Origin: Deferribacter abyssi
GTDB taxonomy: Bacteria > Chrysiogenota > Deferribacteres > Deferribacterales > Deferribacteraceae
Assembly (NCBI RefSeq): GCF_049472655.1
Contig: NZ_JAQNCS010000008.1
Coordinates: forward strand, 1-64,000
Direction of reading: 5' to 3'
DNA length: 64,000 nt
Below, one piece after another: positions 63,479 to 64,000 of the stretch; the first letter of the stretch is position 1; every line of letters begins with the position of its first letter. Under the pieces are notes generated by a model, which worked only from the letters and a program-made list of their open reading frames with translations, was not told the origin of the DNA and made no database searches. The translations under genes were made by a program, and so were the position numbers.

Positions 63479-63829
63479 TTATTTTATATTTTCAATATAT
63501 TTATTAATCTGATTATAAATGTTATTAAGTTTATTTTCTAAAACATCATATAATGTTATTATATTGCTCATCTTTTTATCAATTGCAGCATCTTCTAATT
63601 TTTCCAAAACTTCCATTATCTCTTTTATTTCTAAATATGTTATCGAACCTTTTATTTTATGCGATAACTTTTTTATATCAGAATAATTGTTTTCACTAAT
63701 TGCATTTTTTAATAAAAGCATATATTTTTTACTTTGCTCAATAAATGTTTGTAACAAATTAACAAGCTTAAAATTATTTTCATAAATACCTTCTAAAAAA
63801 GGGAACTCTATCAATTTGTTATCTTCCAT
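63479..63829 (-). CDS. Stand-alone histidine phosphotransfer (Hpt) protein
   Basis: 116 aa from ATG 63829 (AAGGA upstream). A four-helix Hpt domain carries KKLSHKIKGSITYLEI (His about 55), the HxxKG core of phosphotransfer proteins, followed by LEKLEDAA. It is convergent with the hybrid kinase, which lacks an Hpt domain, and would pass phosphate from it to stand-alone receivers such as those at 43698 or 57346. The remaining 63833-64000 bases hold nothing recognisable. Confidence 0.85.
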   Translation of the reverse strand: MEDNKLIEFPFLEGIYENNFKLVNLLQTFIEQSKKYMLLLKNAISENNYSDIKKLSHKIKGSITYLEIKEIMEVLEKLEDAAIDKKMSNIITLYDVLENKLNNIYNQINKYIENIK

Positions 63830-64000
63830 CAACCATCCTTTTACAAAAATATATTAGTCCACATTTAAAAATTTATAACCATATACAACGTAATCAGATA
63901 TTTTTAAAAGAGTTTAAATCATAATCTAATATATTTCAACTATAAAACTGCTTGTCTCAACCATATTTACAAAAAAATAATAGAACTATTATAAACAAAT

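Overview
The window reads as chromosomal DNA of a low-GC, Gram-negative, anaerobically respiring and motile bacterium. Lnt, a TonB-type protein, an LpxB N-terminal-domain protein and a Tat-exported molybdoenzyme show a diderm envelope. An AhbD-like radical SAM protein suggests the siroheme-dependent heme route. Arsenic genes, a very AT-rich composition and a large chemosensory cluster together fit the Deferribacterota, a Deferribacter-like organism. That assignment is inference from gene content, not from a search.

Layout. (1) 1-1.5 kb is a mobile-element scar: a 5'-partial IS21-type istA running off the left edge, an AbiEii toxin remnant cut by it, and a 21-base tRNA 3'-end copy that looks like an integration (att) site. 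(2) 1.6-5.1 kb holds a NusG/RfaH paralogue, a DUF1634-TSUP exporter pair, a secreted zinc phospholipase C-like protein, a roughly 240-bp MITE-like element with 21-bp inverted ends, and a small unknown gene. (3) 5.1-14.2 kb, minus strand: truA, EcfT, a DUF1786 protein, tatA, lnt, a three-gene glycosyl-transfer module probably acting on lipid A, a histidine kinase with a CxxCH sensor domain, an unannotated 45-aa coupled gene and xpt. (4) 14.2-18.8 kb: a purine-nucleoside-type BMP/ABC importer that shares its operon with xpt. (5) 19.1-29.6 kb is a putative arsenic or chalcogen respiration and resistance region. A Tat-exported TtrA/SrdA/ArrA-like molybdopterin reductase and its Fe-S subunit sit behind a well-spaced sigma-54 promoter. 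Divergent from them is an ars operon (arsR fused to a dead ArsC-like domain, arsC, acr3). Convergent to that is an NtrC-type regulator, a sensor kinase and a PhnD-like binding protein, the same three parts as AioXSR. (6) 29.6-37.3 kb: AhbD-like, TtcA-like, archease and TonB-like genes, pckA, an HNH protein and alaS. (7) 37.6-63.8 kb is a 26-kb chemosensory and c-di-GMP cluster: two EAL proteins, two MCP-like receptors (one with two signalling tips), a triple-CheW protein, CheB, STAS, CheY, HEAT, a frameshifted cheR, CheY, a two-Hpt CheA, a divergent two-tip helical protein, stand-alone REC and ATPase proteins, a CheD-HDOD fusion, a second CheR, a hybrid kinase and an orphan Hpt protein. No flagellar structural gene is present.

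The two most notable signals are the arsenic region and the chemosensory cluster. In the first, sensing (PhnD-like/kinase/NtrC), a sigma-54 promoter and a molybdoenzyme line up as one circuit, and arsR is interrupted exactly at a (TG)6 repeat that encodes its CVC metal-site motif. In the second, multi-tip receptor and multi-CheW proteins suggest an unusual array architecture. Two genes (arsR and the first cheR) carry single frameshifts that need confirmation at the read level.
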